Shown here: positions 22,432-31,804 of the stretch, in pieces
Numbering within the stretch: position 1 is the first letter of the stretch
Layout of the letters: each line of letters begins with the position of its first letter
DNA from: Pyrenophora tritici-repentis
Taxonomy: Eukaryota; Ascomycota; Dothideomycetes; Pleosporales; Pleosporaceae
DNA: 64,000 nt
Direction: 5' to 3'
Assembly (NCBI RefSeq): GCF_003171515.1
Contig: NC_089391.1
Span: 248,001-312,000, forward strand
The notes under the pieces: generated by a model
What the model was told of the DNA's origin: nothing
Databases searched by the model: none
Seen by the model: only the letters and a program-made list of their open reading frames with translations
Position numbers and translations under genes: made by a program

Positions 22432-23765
22432 TCATTCAATGACTGCGTCCGGTGTTTGTGATGTCTTGATATGAGGTGTAATCGATCGTGACGTTGTCGA
22501 GAATCGAGGTCGTTTAGTCTCTGGGGACATTTCCTGCATCGTTCTCTGTAAGTTGGTGTCATTTTCAAGTTTGTACTGTACTAATCTTGCGATGCCTCGA
22601 TTTGGCTTGAACCATTCAGGTGCCTTGGCTTTGTTCACATAGTAGCAGTCAGATATCTCATGACGCTGTTCACAGGCAGGACATATGTCTCCAGCTTTCG
22701 CTGAATTCCTCTCCGGGATCTGCTTGGTTCTGGTACTTTGACCATCCATCTTGCGTTTGTTTGATTGCCTAGGGTTTCCCCGGCCTTGGTTGGATGGCGC
22801 TCTTAATTCCACACTAGAGGCGTCCCTCAGTGTGTCCGAGTCGGGTTCACCGCTCGCCGCGTATAAGTCTCCTACCGCGAAGGCGCTCTTTGGCTTCCCT
22901 CTTGATGGATATTGAAGACTCATATATTCACGGAAGAGTTTCATCATCCTTTTCCTATTCATGGCTTTCTTATCGTACCCTGGCCCTTGGAACCCTGCGG
23001 TCCAGGTTGATGCCATTTTAGATACGGAGCCTAGGAAGTCGTCTATTACGGCTTGTGTTTGCATAACCTCGGCCACCTCAAGGGTTTCAGCTCGAGTTGC
23101 AGCCTGATCGTATTCATTTAGCCACGTCTCCCAGTTTGTGGTTGAACGCATTGGCTTGAGTGCGGCTTGGTATCTCTCTCGTGCTCGCGCTCTCTCCTCG
23201 TCTTCATCCACTCCAACTGTGTCTTGGAGGGCGGTTATCCAGTCGCGCGGCGTGCCGTTCTCGGCGCAACAGCTAAGTTGTAAATGGGGTGTTACGGTTG
23301 TAAGGATGTGTTCGACCATCTTTGAGATTTTGTTGCTTTCTTCTTGATAGTCCCTCTCCCGTATTTTGTATGACTCAAGGCGCAGCTTGTAGTCGTCGCG
23401 ATCCTCCTTATACGCTTCTTGTCCTTTCTCTGAGAGTTCTGACACTCGCGTTGGTATAGTGGGGATTCGTGAGGTTGTTGTCGACATTTCTGTAGTGTCT
23501 TGTGCTGATCCTCGCGTGTTGCCTCTAGCGTTTCGGGTGGTATGCGATGAGGCAGCTGAGGGGCTACTTGACGGTTCATACTGCGAAATGTCTGGGGTAG
23601 CGGAGCCTCCGGTTGGATGCGCTGGAGTCGCACTCCTTCGGGGTCCAACAGTGGCCAAATGCCTTGCGACTGGCATTTCAGCTTAAGTTGGCGGTACCAA
23701 GGGATCCAGTTGCTTGAGTCGGTGAGGATGACCGTCGCGTCCCGTTGGGTCTGGATTGTTGCCAT
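22432..23765 (-). pseudogene. Copia-1 gag, one frameshift
   Basis: It starts at ATG 23765 (MATIQTQRDATVILTDSSNW, matching Copia-2). The frame shifts near 23600: the text continues from ..EAPLPQ in the first frame to DISQYEPSSSPSAASS in the second, by comparison with Copia-2. The second frame carries the gag core and a zinc knuckle CPACEQRHEISDC. It ends at TGA 22434-22432, directly followed by CTAG, in frame with pol. Confidence 0.8.
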
Positions 23766-23810
23766 TTTCGTGGTTTTATCGCTCGTTATTGAGGCAGTGA
23801 GACTCTTAAT

Positions 23811-23974
23811 TGTCAGATATAATGAGATATTGCACAAAAGTGATGGATGTTGATGATTGTGTGTATTGTGTTCTGTCTATCGTGTGTCCGCGCTTGTGGC
23901 CCTCTTGAGGGGCGCACTGACCCTCTCTACGCTGATTGGTTGCTGCCAACGTCGAGTAACCCTGCTATCTGACA
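23811..23974 (-). repeat. LTR of Copia-1 (5' LTR)
   Basis: It is the partner of 18731-18894. Next to it on the minus strand lies ATTAAGAGTCTCACTGCC, a block also found after the left LTR of Copia-2 and therefore probably the primer-binding region. Confidence 0.93.
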
Positions 23975-24092
23975 ATTGGAGTCGCACCTTAACAGTATCA
24001 AATGGGTACTCTACACTCATACCGGCGGCGCCCGCAACAAAACCTGATACAACATGTTTGAAAAATTCACCCTCGTATAGAACAGTTGCCAT

Positions 24093-25099
24093 TGCCTGTG
24101 TAGCTTAAATTATTGTAAAACGTAGAACAGGCTCCGTAGGTTCTGCTAAACTTCTTCTAGCCTTATGTAGGTTTCTTATTACACTTACTAGTTACGATTT
24201 GTCTTTGTAGAAAACCTTAATTAGTAATAAGTTGTCGGAAATATTTAGCGGCTATCTTTGTTAGATTATAATGCGTCTTACTTTTCTAGAAATTGAGCTA
24301 TGTCTTTCTTTGTCCTGTTTACGTTATTACTAATATTTCTATCCTACCGATACGAATAACGTGCTTCATAAGCGAGAGAACCACTCAACTAAGCTGACCA
24401 GCAAACCCTACTAATACGCCTGCACAATAGCAGCCTGTAATGTTCCCATCGACGGACAGCGCGCTCGAGGTACCAGAGTTAATGATAACGTACTCCACGG
24501 GTTGAGCGGTCATTTTTGCTAAGCCTCTACCAAACTTCGCCTATTATTGCACAAAGTAGCCTACTTTCCCCCTTTATAGTACAGTACAACATAAAATATT
24601 ATTCAGAGTCCACTTCTGCTACTTACTTCCACGTACGCGCATTATGTCCAGTTCTATTGCACTAGAGCTGTCTGTTGAGCGTCGTCCGCTCCTGCAAGTA
24701 TTACAATCCCTTCTGCCTTAACCCGCTTTATTTTGTGCGATTCGCGTCGAACAGAGGCCTTATTTGCTGCTCGAAGCTTAGCAATATCCTTAGTTAGCGT
24801 ACTCCATGAGTAGATCTAGAGATATGAAGCTCTAGATTAGTGATTTCCCTTAGTAAAATTAGAGTGGCGGCTAACCCGTGGAGTACGTTATGCGCAAGTT
24901 TTATTGCTCCTTTCAAGGTTAGTGAACTATCGATAAACCTTTCAATCCTTGCCTTCACAAGCGTCGATTGCGACCCTAATTGAAGGTATTACTTAGTGTT
25001 AGCGACTGCTAAGGCTCGTTCTTAAGTAGTGACGTATTCTCTCATCGCGTAAGTCAACTCATCGAGTGGGTCAAAGAAGCTTGGCACAACGAACTCATG
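24093..25099. other. Upstream region of carrier gene, then AT-rich decayed DNA
   Basis: The first few hundred bases upstream of ATG 24092 should hold the carrier promoter, but I see no clear element. The rest is rich in TA dinucleotides with no coding frame, consistent with RIP-affected repeat debris leading into the pogo relic that follows. Confidence 0.4.
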
Positions 25100-25321
25100 T
25101 TACGACTCTTCAATCTTATCGCTATTGAACAAGGAGCCTATGTACGTTGTGCTTGCATCTGATTTAGAAGATACCTCTATGTCTTTTTTGCACGTTCGCG
25201 CATTGTGTCTAGTCTCGCCGCACTTTCTACAGTGCCGTAGAGCTGGTTGAGCTGGCTCTTTATTACTACCACGAGCCCTTTTTGCTGGCGGCACCGTGGA
25301 GGACAGTGCCACTAACACCAT
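25100..25321 (-). pseudogene. Relic of pogo-like transposase tail (zinc knuckle)
   Basis: A 73-codon frame holds a CCHC knuckle HCRKCGETRHNARTC, as in the tails of the transposases at 8410-8470 and 47400-47470. Nothing of the catalytic core is readable upstream. It is an old remnant. Confidence 0.6.
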
Positions 25322-25619
25322 CGTAAAAATGTATTACTAGTGTACAGAGCTGTGAGATAACTAAGAGACCAATAGAATAAGTGAGTGATATAGTTTCTAT
25401 TTGTTAACTGTTATTAAATTTCTCTTAGTGCATGCTTAGCTTGATGCATTTAAATCTAGAGGCGGCAGACAATATGCGTAATAAAGAGTTGAACACTATT
25501 ACTAGCTATACAATTGCCTTTGTTGGATGCACGCTTGTATCCTTATTTCAGCCCGTATTTTATTAACGCGGACTGTTAGTATACACACGGTGTGTCGCCT
25601 ACTAAGGCCTAACGTACCG

Positions 25620-25790
25620 CCTCAATCCTACTTCGGATCCCCTCAGGTCTGATAACCCCGCTCGGACCCGATGACATGTATACCTTCGTAGCCCCACACT
25701 GGTAGAAGATACACACGAATACCAATACACAAGATTACCTTAGTTACTGTTATTCACCGTACGATCGTACAAGGCCTTCCAACACAGACT
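25620..25790 (-). repeat. hAT 5' leader relic, inverted copy of 16055-16215
   Basis: Cores shared in reverse complement are CCGAAGTAGGATC, the GGTATACATG region and TACGATCGTAC. No transposase frame is attached, so it is a fossil fragment. Confidence 0.55.
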
Positions 25791-25843
25791 AGATTTTGTT
25801 GCGCTACTAAAAGGTCTTTTACTTATTATAAGAGTTTCTCCTA

Positions 25844-26089
25844 AGATAAAGTCACTGGATACTAAGAAGCATCTAATAGTAAAGATTTCTTAATGATCTG
25901 CTATGATATTGCTCGTCTAAACAGGAATGGTTCAAATTTAATGTCGCCACACTAAATAGAGTAAGCCCTGAAAAAGCCTGGAATTTAGTAGAAAAGAAGA
26001 TGTGGTAGCATTTTTGACCCTTTTAGATAAATCGTACCCTATTGATACGTTTCTAAAGTTAAGCATCAACAGCACACAAAGCAAGATAA
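25844..26089 (+). promoter_or_regulatory. Three GATA-core sites upstream of the ornithine monooxygenase
   Basis: AGATAA occurs at 25844-25849, 26025-26030 and 26084-26089, within 345 bp of the ATG at 26189. Fungal siderophore genes are commonly repressed under iron by a GATA factor (SreA/Urbs1 type). These are only cores, not the full ATCWGATAA consensus, so the link is suggestive. Confidence 0.35.
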
Positions 26090-26188
26090 GCACGAGTTTT
26101 TCCCGGACAGTCAAGTAAGTATTGAGCTCCGAGTAGCTCTTCTGATTAACGATTTTTGAGGCATACAGAGACTAACATACATGGCAGT

Positions 26189-27705
26189 ATGGATCAAGCT
26201 AAATATCGTAATTTAGAGGTTTACGATCTAGTTTGCGTCGGGTTTGGGCCGGCATCTCTTTCAATCGCCATTGCCCTAGATGATAGGCACAAAGAGCGAA
26301 AATCTTCAGATGCACATGCAGTTCCACCGAAGGTCCTGTTTCTTGAGAAGAAGTTGGCTTTCGGCTGGCATACTGGAATGCTGTTGGAAGATTCGAGGAT
26401 GCAAATCTCCTTCATAAAAGACCTGGTGACCTTGCGGAACCCCAAGAGCCCTTTTACCTTTATGAATTACCTGCACACTCATAGCAGGCTAGCGGATTTT
26501 GCCAACTTAAACACTTTTTCCCCATTCCGGTCCGAATTCGGGGATTACCTAAGATGGTGTGCTGCTCATTTCATCGACGATGCAGCATATGGTCAGGAGG
26601 TTTTACAAGTCATACCGGAGGATGCTGAAGGAGATAATCCTGTGCGTCACTTTATTGTCAAGAGCCGTAATGTTGTTACTGGCCTTATCACGTACCGGAA
26701 GACGAGACGCGTTGTTATTGCAACAGGTGCACGACCACATTTGCCGGATCATTATCCAAAACACCATCCGAGAGTAGTACACTCCTCCGAGTTCCTACAT
26801 CGGGTTCCCGGAATACTTGAAGGAATACAACGTCCCAGGATAGCTGTAGTCGGATCGGGCCAAAGCGCTGCTGAGATTTTCGACTATCTTCGTGGGAACT
26901 GTCCTGTCTCCACAGTCAACCTCTTGATCCGAGGCCAACATCTCAGACCCAGTGATGATTCTCCTTTGTAAGTATACCTCAAATCTAGGTCTAAACCCTG
27001 GCGCACAAGTATCTAATTACGTTAAGCGTCAACGAAATTTTCAATGCGTCCAAAGTAGACGAAGTCTACCACCGAAGCCTTGGAGTTCGCTCTAGGACAA
27101 TACTAGATGATAAGAACACAAACTATGGCGTTGTAAGAGTCAAACTTCTCGAGCGAATCTACGAGTCGCTCTATAGAGAACGCCTGGGTGGCAATCCTGC
27201 AAAGAAACCAATGCATCAGATCTTGAATTTCCGGTCAGTTGTTGCTGTGAATAAGGCAACTCCGGATTCAGAAAGCCTATGCCTTACTATCCAAATACTA
27301 CCTGGCTCCTGCGAGTCCAAGCAGGATCTAACAACAATGGAAGTTGACTTGTTAATTGCTGCAACTGGTTACAAGCATGGCTATCCAGATGACATCCTCG
27401 ACGGATGTGCCAGCCTTATTTCGGATGAAAAAGGGGGATGGAGGGTGGACAGAGATTACCGTCTAATGTTTGACGAGGGAAAAGTTTCTCGGGGCGCTGG
27501 CATATGGTTGCAAGGTTGTAATGAAGCAACTCATGGAGTAAGTCAAAACACGTCATTGCGCCTGAGATATTTGATCTAGAAGATACTAACGATATGGTAG
27601 CTAAGCGACAGTTTGCTATCAGTAATGGCTACAAGAAGTGCTGAGGTGGTTGCGTCTATGTTTGGGTGTAGAACAGCAAAAAGGCCGACCTACTCGCTGT
27701 TGTAG
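26189..27705 (+). CDS. sidA: L-ornithine N5-monooxygenase (siderophore biosynthesis)
   Basis: The exons are 26189-26967, 27027-27537 and 27601-27705, with introns of 59 and 63 nt (GT..AG) joining cleanly; splicing the first restores SDDSPF-VNEIFN. The product is 464 residues, near the usual ~500. The enzyme hydroxylates the side-chain nitrogen of ornithine using FAD and NADPH, the first committed step to hydroxamate siderophores. Signatures are the FAD site VGFGPASLSIAIAL near residue 18, the NADPH site VVGSGQSAAE near residue 230, and the family C-terminal motif LLIAATGYKHGYP. The end THG-LSDSLLSVMATRSAEV is typical of the family. ATG 26189 is the first ATG in frame; the open frame upstream has only TTG. 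No stop or frameshift is seen, so it appears intact between a broken carrier gene and a truncated NRPS. The symbol follows the Aspergillus name and is by homology. Confidence 0.9.
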
Positions 27706-28569
27706 CTTGAAGGTTGATATAGACTATATCTGACATTGGGGATTGTTGTTGTTGCATAAGGATAATCTCACGATACGCGGGGCAGGCTTCGACCCGCAAC
27801 GGGTGGTGATAGAGAATGGGATCTATAGGTACTCCTTAACGAGGTGAAATCAGCCAGGCCTATTGCCTTCTAGTAGCAGCTATATAGACCTTAGCTGCGA
27901 TCACCTTAGTATCTTATCACATGTCTACAAGAGAAAGAGGTTACAATACAGGCCTTATACCCAGTACCTTAACACAATAGTAGGCAATAGGTATACACAG
28001 AACAGTGCTGTCAACAACTTAGCAATTGGAGTTTAAGTCCACAAGCTATAGCAGCAGCAACTTTGACTGCAACGGTCGCGGCAACAACAGAGCAACTGCA
28101 GCTTGGCTGCTCGAGGCATCACGTGCTAGCCTTGAGCGAGGTATCGAAGCCTCGCAGCAGTCTTCGCGATATGAGCACGTGTCGAGATCTCGGCTTGATC
28201 CGATGTGAGAGTTACCCCAGATTTCCAAAGTTCGGATCAATAGTCCAGAAAGCCATAGGTAGCGAGGAAAAGGTGGTTGTTTGGTCGTTGAGCTCAACGA
28301 GCCAGATATCGATGCCAGGCAGCAGGTATAGGTTTTGTGAAGGATACAAAATTAGTGCAGTGCACTCATGATCTCTCCTATCGCGACAAAATTGCTATTA
28401 ATCTTCGTCATTTCGAATTGATCGTCGCAAGCTCTCGTAGCCTTGAATTGCTCATCGTTTTGAGCATGTAGCTCTTAATCTTGAACCGTATACCGTACGG
28501 TGTTGGCTGTAGGTCTGGTGGGGCGGCTGCCATCGTCTATGGTAATGCTCTCTTCATTCTGATGCTGCT
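27706..28569. other. Intergenic, no gene recognised
   Basis: Only short overlapping frames appear (for example around 28026-28371), with no domain, intron chain or codon pattern that I can support. Confidence 0.4.
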
Positions 28570-29004
28570 TTATGCGCCATTTTTCGAGCGCCTGGTTGAT
28601 CTTGTCTCTCGAATCCTTGTCTCTGACTCATTTAAAGCCTGCGTGCAGCTTTTTACGTTATAGCCAGCCTCTCCGCAGTTGCCGCAGCGTCGGCCACCAC
28701 AAGCCTTTTCTACCAGCGGCACCGTAGAGGACGGTGCTAGGCCGGCCCGCAACGCTGCCTCACCGTACTCCATAGTGCCACCAGTCTAGAGACGCCTCCT
28801 TCTACGTAATTTTCGCTTAGTTATTATTATTAATCGTTCTTGAAGGTCGCAAACGTATTCTGTTACAAGCGCAGCTTCTTGCGGCATTTGCTGAGTACCT
28901 CTGTCAAGCCGTGGGTAGGCTTCCTGTAACATTGTAGGACAACGCTGGAAGGAGTCGCAAACTAGCTTCGACTGTGATCCAAACTCAGAAGTGTTGCTGC
29001 GCAC
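28570..29004 (-). pseudogene. Relic of pogo-like transposase C-terminus
   Basis: Two adjacent frames, 29004-28786 and 28773-28570, read as the distal part of a P1-type transposase: DRGTQQMPQEAALVTEYV, then a basic run KRKLRRRRRL, then a zinc knuckle CGNCGEAGYNVKSC in which the expected His is Tyr. The core is gone. It is of the same family as the tail at 8160-8510. Confidence 0.55.
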
Positions 29005-29310
29005 CTTAGACTGCCGTAAAGTTCCTTCTAGCAGGGGTGCTGGCGGGGTGCGGAGCCGTACGTCAAGTATTACGGTAGATGCAGTCTTGTGTAAAATAGG
29101 TGTAACTGCACAAGACAGTCAGTCATCGTCCGCGGTCGTTATCAAGATAGATGCTATCAATATATAGAGAGGCGTGCGTAAGCAGGAGGATGATTAGTCC
29201 GAAGTAGGATCAAGGCGGGTAGTTGAGACCACCATCACATGATGCACATGATTCACTATCCTCATGAACCGTTATATTAAGCCTATTTAACACAACCTGC
29301 GCGTTAATAG

Positions 29311-29627
29311 GGTTGGTTGGTTGGTTGGTTGGTTGGTTGGTTGGTTGGTTGGTATTCATTTTGCGTCTAGTTGATGGGGATTAAGTCCACCATCTCGCCT
29401 CCCGAAGGGCATATACGACGTGCTAAGCTATGGAATTACAGTGCTAACACACTACCTTAGAAAGCATTTCTTGCCTGCGCGGGTATTGCTACCATTTCAG
29501 AACTACAGCCCCCCTTCCAGCTGGGGAGACTGAGCTATGTATGTACATTAAGGAGATTTCCTTGCATTTTGAGGCCTCTATGTGCCGAGAGAGAGAGAGA
29601 GAGAGAGTGTGTGTGTGTGTGTGTAGG
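29311..29627 (-). mobile_element. LINE 3' end, 5'-truncated copy with (TTGG)n tail
   Basis: This is the reverse complement of 54990-55285, from the CT/CA-rich stretch to the (CCAA)n tail, including GGGAGGCGAGATGGTGG-type text read as CACCATCTCGCCTCCC. The TTGG run is the copied tail. It is an untranslated 3' fragment only, typical of 5'-truncated LINE insertion. Confidence 0.82.
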
Positions 29628-30559
29628 TATCGCAGTAGACAAGACGTCAACAACTGCATATGAGAACTGCGTTGATTGTCCTACGGAGTAGATACACAAG
29701 GTTATATACATAAGATATACGTAAGCACATAACGGCAAAGGAGTGAAAGTGAAGGTTGTAGAACATTCGGCCAAGAAGCATCGGGCCGATTCCAAGAAGG
29801 GTAGTCCTGAATGGCAACAGTAGGCAAGCACATTTGTAACTGCATGAGCAGTGTCGGGTCGGAGGCTGTAGATCAACGATTGTTTTGCTATCTCTTGTCA
29901 TGTTATGATGTATGTGTACAAGAGCTCTCGGCTCCGAGGTAAGTGCACTTGCCCACCGGGCAGTGCCTGCTACAATAGGATATCATGTGACTCTAGTCAC
30001 GTGGTTACAACATTTCATCATATTGTGTGTGCGAGATGCGGAAGACGAGTGTAGAAAGGCCTATCGCAGGCGAGATAAATAATGTGAAAGCGACAAAGGA
30101 GGAGCCATGAGGCTTGTGCTTCAATATCTTTCTGTACACACTGCTGCGTGAAAGCGTGAATAACTTCGCCTTCGGGTACTGTAACTTCGCTGCACGGTGC
30201 TTGGAGCGAAGCAAGGACAAAACTGAGGTTCTTCTATCAGTTCAACACGAAGACGGTCATGCAACGCATCGAACACCAACTTTTCGAGATGACAAAAAGG
30301 TCCTGGATTACCCTTTTTTCATCTCAAATCTATTGAAATGCCTTCCTAGAATCAGTTTCCAACGCCTGTTTCTGCGTGCAGGCGTTGTGGCGGGCGCAAC
30401 TTTGACAGAGTTGTGACCTGGCCTTAGTTGAGAGAAATCTCTGCAAGTGGTCCGTGCGCCAACTGATTTTAGATGTTCGATCGAAGGCACCCTCTACGAA
30501 ACCGACAGAGCAACGGCTCTTCCTTAGGTATATAGCTCTATTGCTGCAAAGTAATAGGC
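29628..30559. other. Intergenic; contains a short R1-like segment
   Basis: At about 29950-29995 the text TTGCCCACCGGGCAGTGCCTGC..ATCATGTGAC matches the distal half of repeat R1 (47517-47740 and 57891-58113). No gene is recognised in the rest. Confidence 0.4.
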
Positions 30560-31345
30560 CTATATATCTAGATGCTACCTATACCCGAACGCCCTAAACC
30601 AACTCGATATACCGACCCCATATACCGAACCGCTCCAGCACCTGCTGTCACCAGCACACGCACGAGCAAAACACCGACCAGGCACTAGATGTATAGATCT
30701 ATTATCTCTCTTGTAGATCCCTATATACAGACGCCTACACCAAATACCCTCTCCACCGAACGCCCTAAACCGACCCGATATACCGACCCCATATACCGAA
30801 CCGCTCTAGCACCTGCTTTCACTAGCACACGCACGAGCAAAACACCGACCAGGCAATAGCTGTATAGATCTATTCTCTCTCTTGTAGATCCCTATATACA
30901 GACGCCTACACCAAAAACGCCCTCTCCACCGAACGCCCTAAACCGACTCGATATACCGACCCCATATACCGAACCGCTCTAGCACCTGCTTTCACTAGCA
31001 CACGCACGAGCAAAACATCGACTAGGCAATAGCTGTATAGGTCTATTATTGTTAGGTTATAATAGATCCCTGTATACAGACGCCTACACCAAAACGCCCA
31101 AAACATCGACTAGGCAATAGCTGTATAGATCTATTCTGTCTTGTAGATCCCTATATACAGACGCCTACACCAAATACCCTCTCTACCGAACGCCCTAAAC
31201 CGACTCGATATACCGACCCCATATACCGAACCGCTCCAGCACCTGCTTTCACTAGCACACGCACGAGCAAAACATCGACCAGGCACTAGATGTATAGATC
31301 TATTCTCTCTCTTGTAGATCCCTATATACAGACGCCTACACAAAA
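30560..31345. repeat. Tandem satellite, ~172-bp unit, about 4.5 copies
   Basis: The anchor CGAACGCCCTAAACC recurs at 30586, 30757, 30930 and 31187 (steps 171, 173 and 257, the last including a partial unit). Each unit includes CCCATATACCGAACCGCTC, CACACGCACGAGCAAAACA and CTATATACAGACGCCTACAC. The copies differ by few substitutions. There are no unique spacers, so it is not CRISPR-like. Confidence 0.9.
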
Positions 31346-31617
31346 CAACAGACAGACACTGTATAAAACTACAAACAATATTTCTTTTCGCAAAGAGCTC
31401 GCTGTTACATCTCTTTCTGTTCACCACACTGCTCTTTAGCACCCGCGCCGATGGAAGACTAGCTCGGAAATTGGACTACGCAACTATCCTCCAAATTGTA
31501 CAAGACCTATAGAAACTCCATATTGAACAACATACATAGAACGGCTTAGCCAAAGTCCTACATAGTCACCGACTGATACAGGACTCTAATGGAAATATAA
31601 TAATAATAATAATAATA
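31346..31617. repeat. Unassigned sequence ending in (TAA)n microsatellite
   Basis: The plus-strand text ends in about six TAA units at 31597-31617 and then abuts NRPS coding sequence. A (TAA)n end is common at the 3' terminus of some fungal LINEs, so this may be the end of one inserted in the NRPS. I cannot identify an open frame for it. Confidence 0.4.
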
Positions 31618-31804
31618 ACACGAAGACGGTGCGAAGAACTTCGTTGCGAGCAACAAGCTCCTGGCATGCATTTGCAAGCCTGGAAGTATCGATTGGTGAA
31701 GTAAACTTGATCAGCTCGTTCCGGAGCGAGTAACGTGGCAGAGCGACAGTTGCCTCGACTGCGAGCTGCTGCAATCGCCTTGGTGGGTAGATGTCAACGA
31801 TCTC
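31618..31804 (-). pseudogene. Severed start of the NRPS terminal condensation domain
   Basis: Directly after the NRPS stop (TAG 31807-31805), the same frame continues as EIVDIYPPRRLQQLAVEA and reaches LVARNEVLRTVFV, the beginning of a condensation domain. It then enters (TTA)n. The stop is probably a CAG to TAG change, because the preceding codons are CAG GAG. The domain is cut before its HHxxxDG active site. Confidence 0.7.

Larger units (their letters stand above)
18731..23974 (-). mobile_element. Ty1-copia retrotransposon, Copia-1 (5.2 kb)
   Basis: The LTRs at 18731-18894 and 23811-23974 are 164 bp each, begin TGTCAG and end CTGACA, and show no difference I can see. The 5-bp target duplication ATTGG is at 18726-18730 and 23975-23979. 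A polypurine tract (complement of CCCCCTCAGCTT) borders the left LTR. The gene order on the minus strand is gag, protease, integrase, reverse transcriptase, RNase H, as in copia. Identical LTRs imply a recent insertion. Confidence 0.95.
17849..24092 (-). pseudogene. Mitochondrial carrier, ornithine-carrier type, split by Copia-1
   Basis: The gene runs from ATG 24092 to a stop at 17849. Exon 1 is 24092-23975, exon 2 is 18725-18577 and exon 3 is 18529-17849, with an intron at 18576-18530 (47 nt, GT..AG). Copia-1 plus one copy of its ATTGG duplication sits inside exon 1/2. Removing them joins VKVRLQ to [12 protein letters not shown] in frame and gives 315 residues, the normal carrier length. All three carrier signatures are present: YPFDTVKVRLQ, NPIEMIKCNMQV and YPADTVKSYMQT. 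The family sits in the inner mitochondrial membrane. I infer the ornithine type from overall sequence feel ([25 protein letters not shown]) and from the neighbouring ornithine N5-monooxygenase, since such carriers supply cytosolic ornithine for siderophores. No other lesion is seen. Confidence 0.82.

Noticed and set aside
26156..26188. N-terminal extension of the ornithine monooxygenase from TTG 26156
   Set aside because: Not an ATG; the first in-frame ATG at 26189 gives an N-terminus of normal length before the FAD motif.
29311..29353. Telomere-like tandem repeat (TTGG)n
   Set aside because: It is not a TTAGGG-type repeat and is joined to a LINE 3' end seen again at 55285; it is the LINE tail.
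30560..31345. CRISPR-like regular repeats
   Set aside because: The whole ~172-bp unit repeats with no unique spacers, and the organism is a fungus; it is a satellite.
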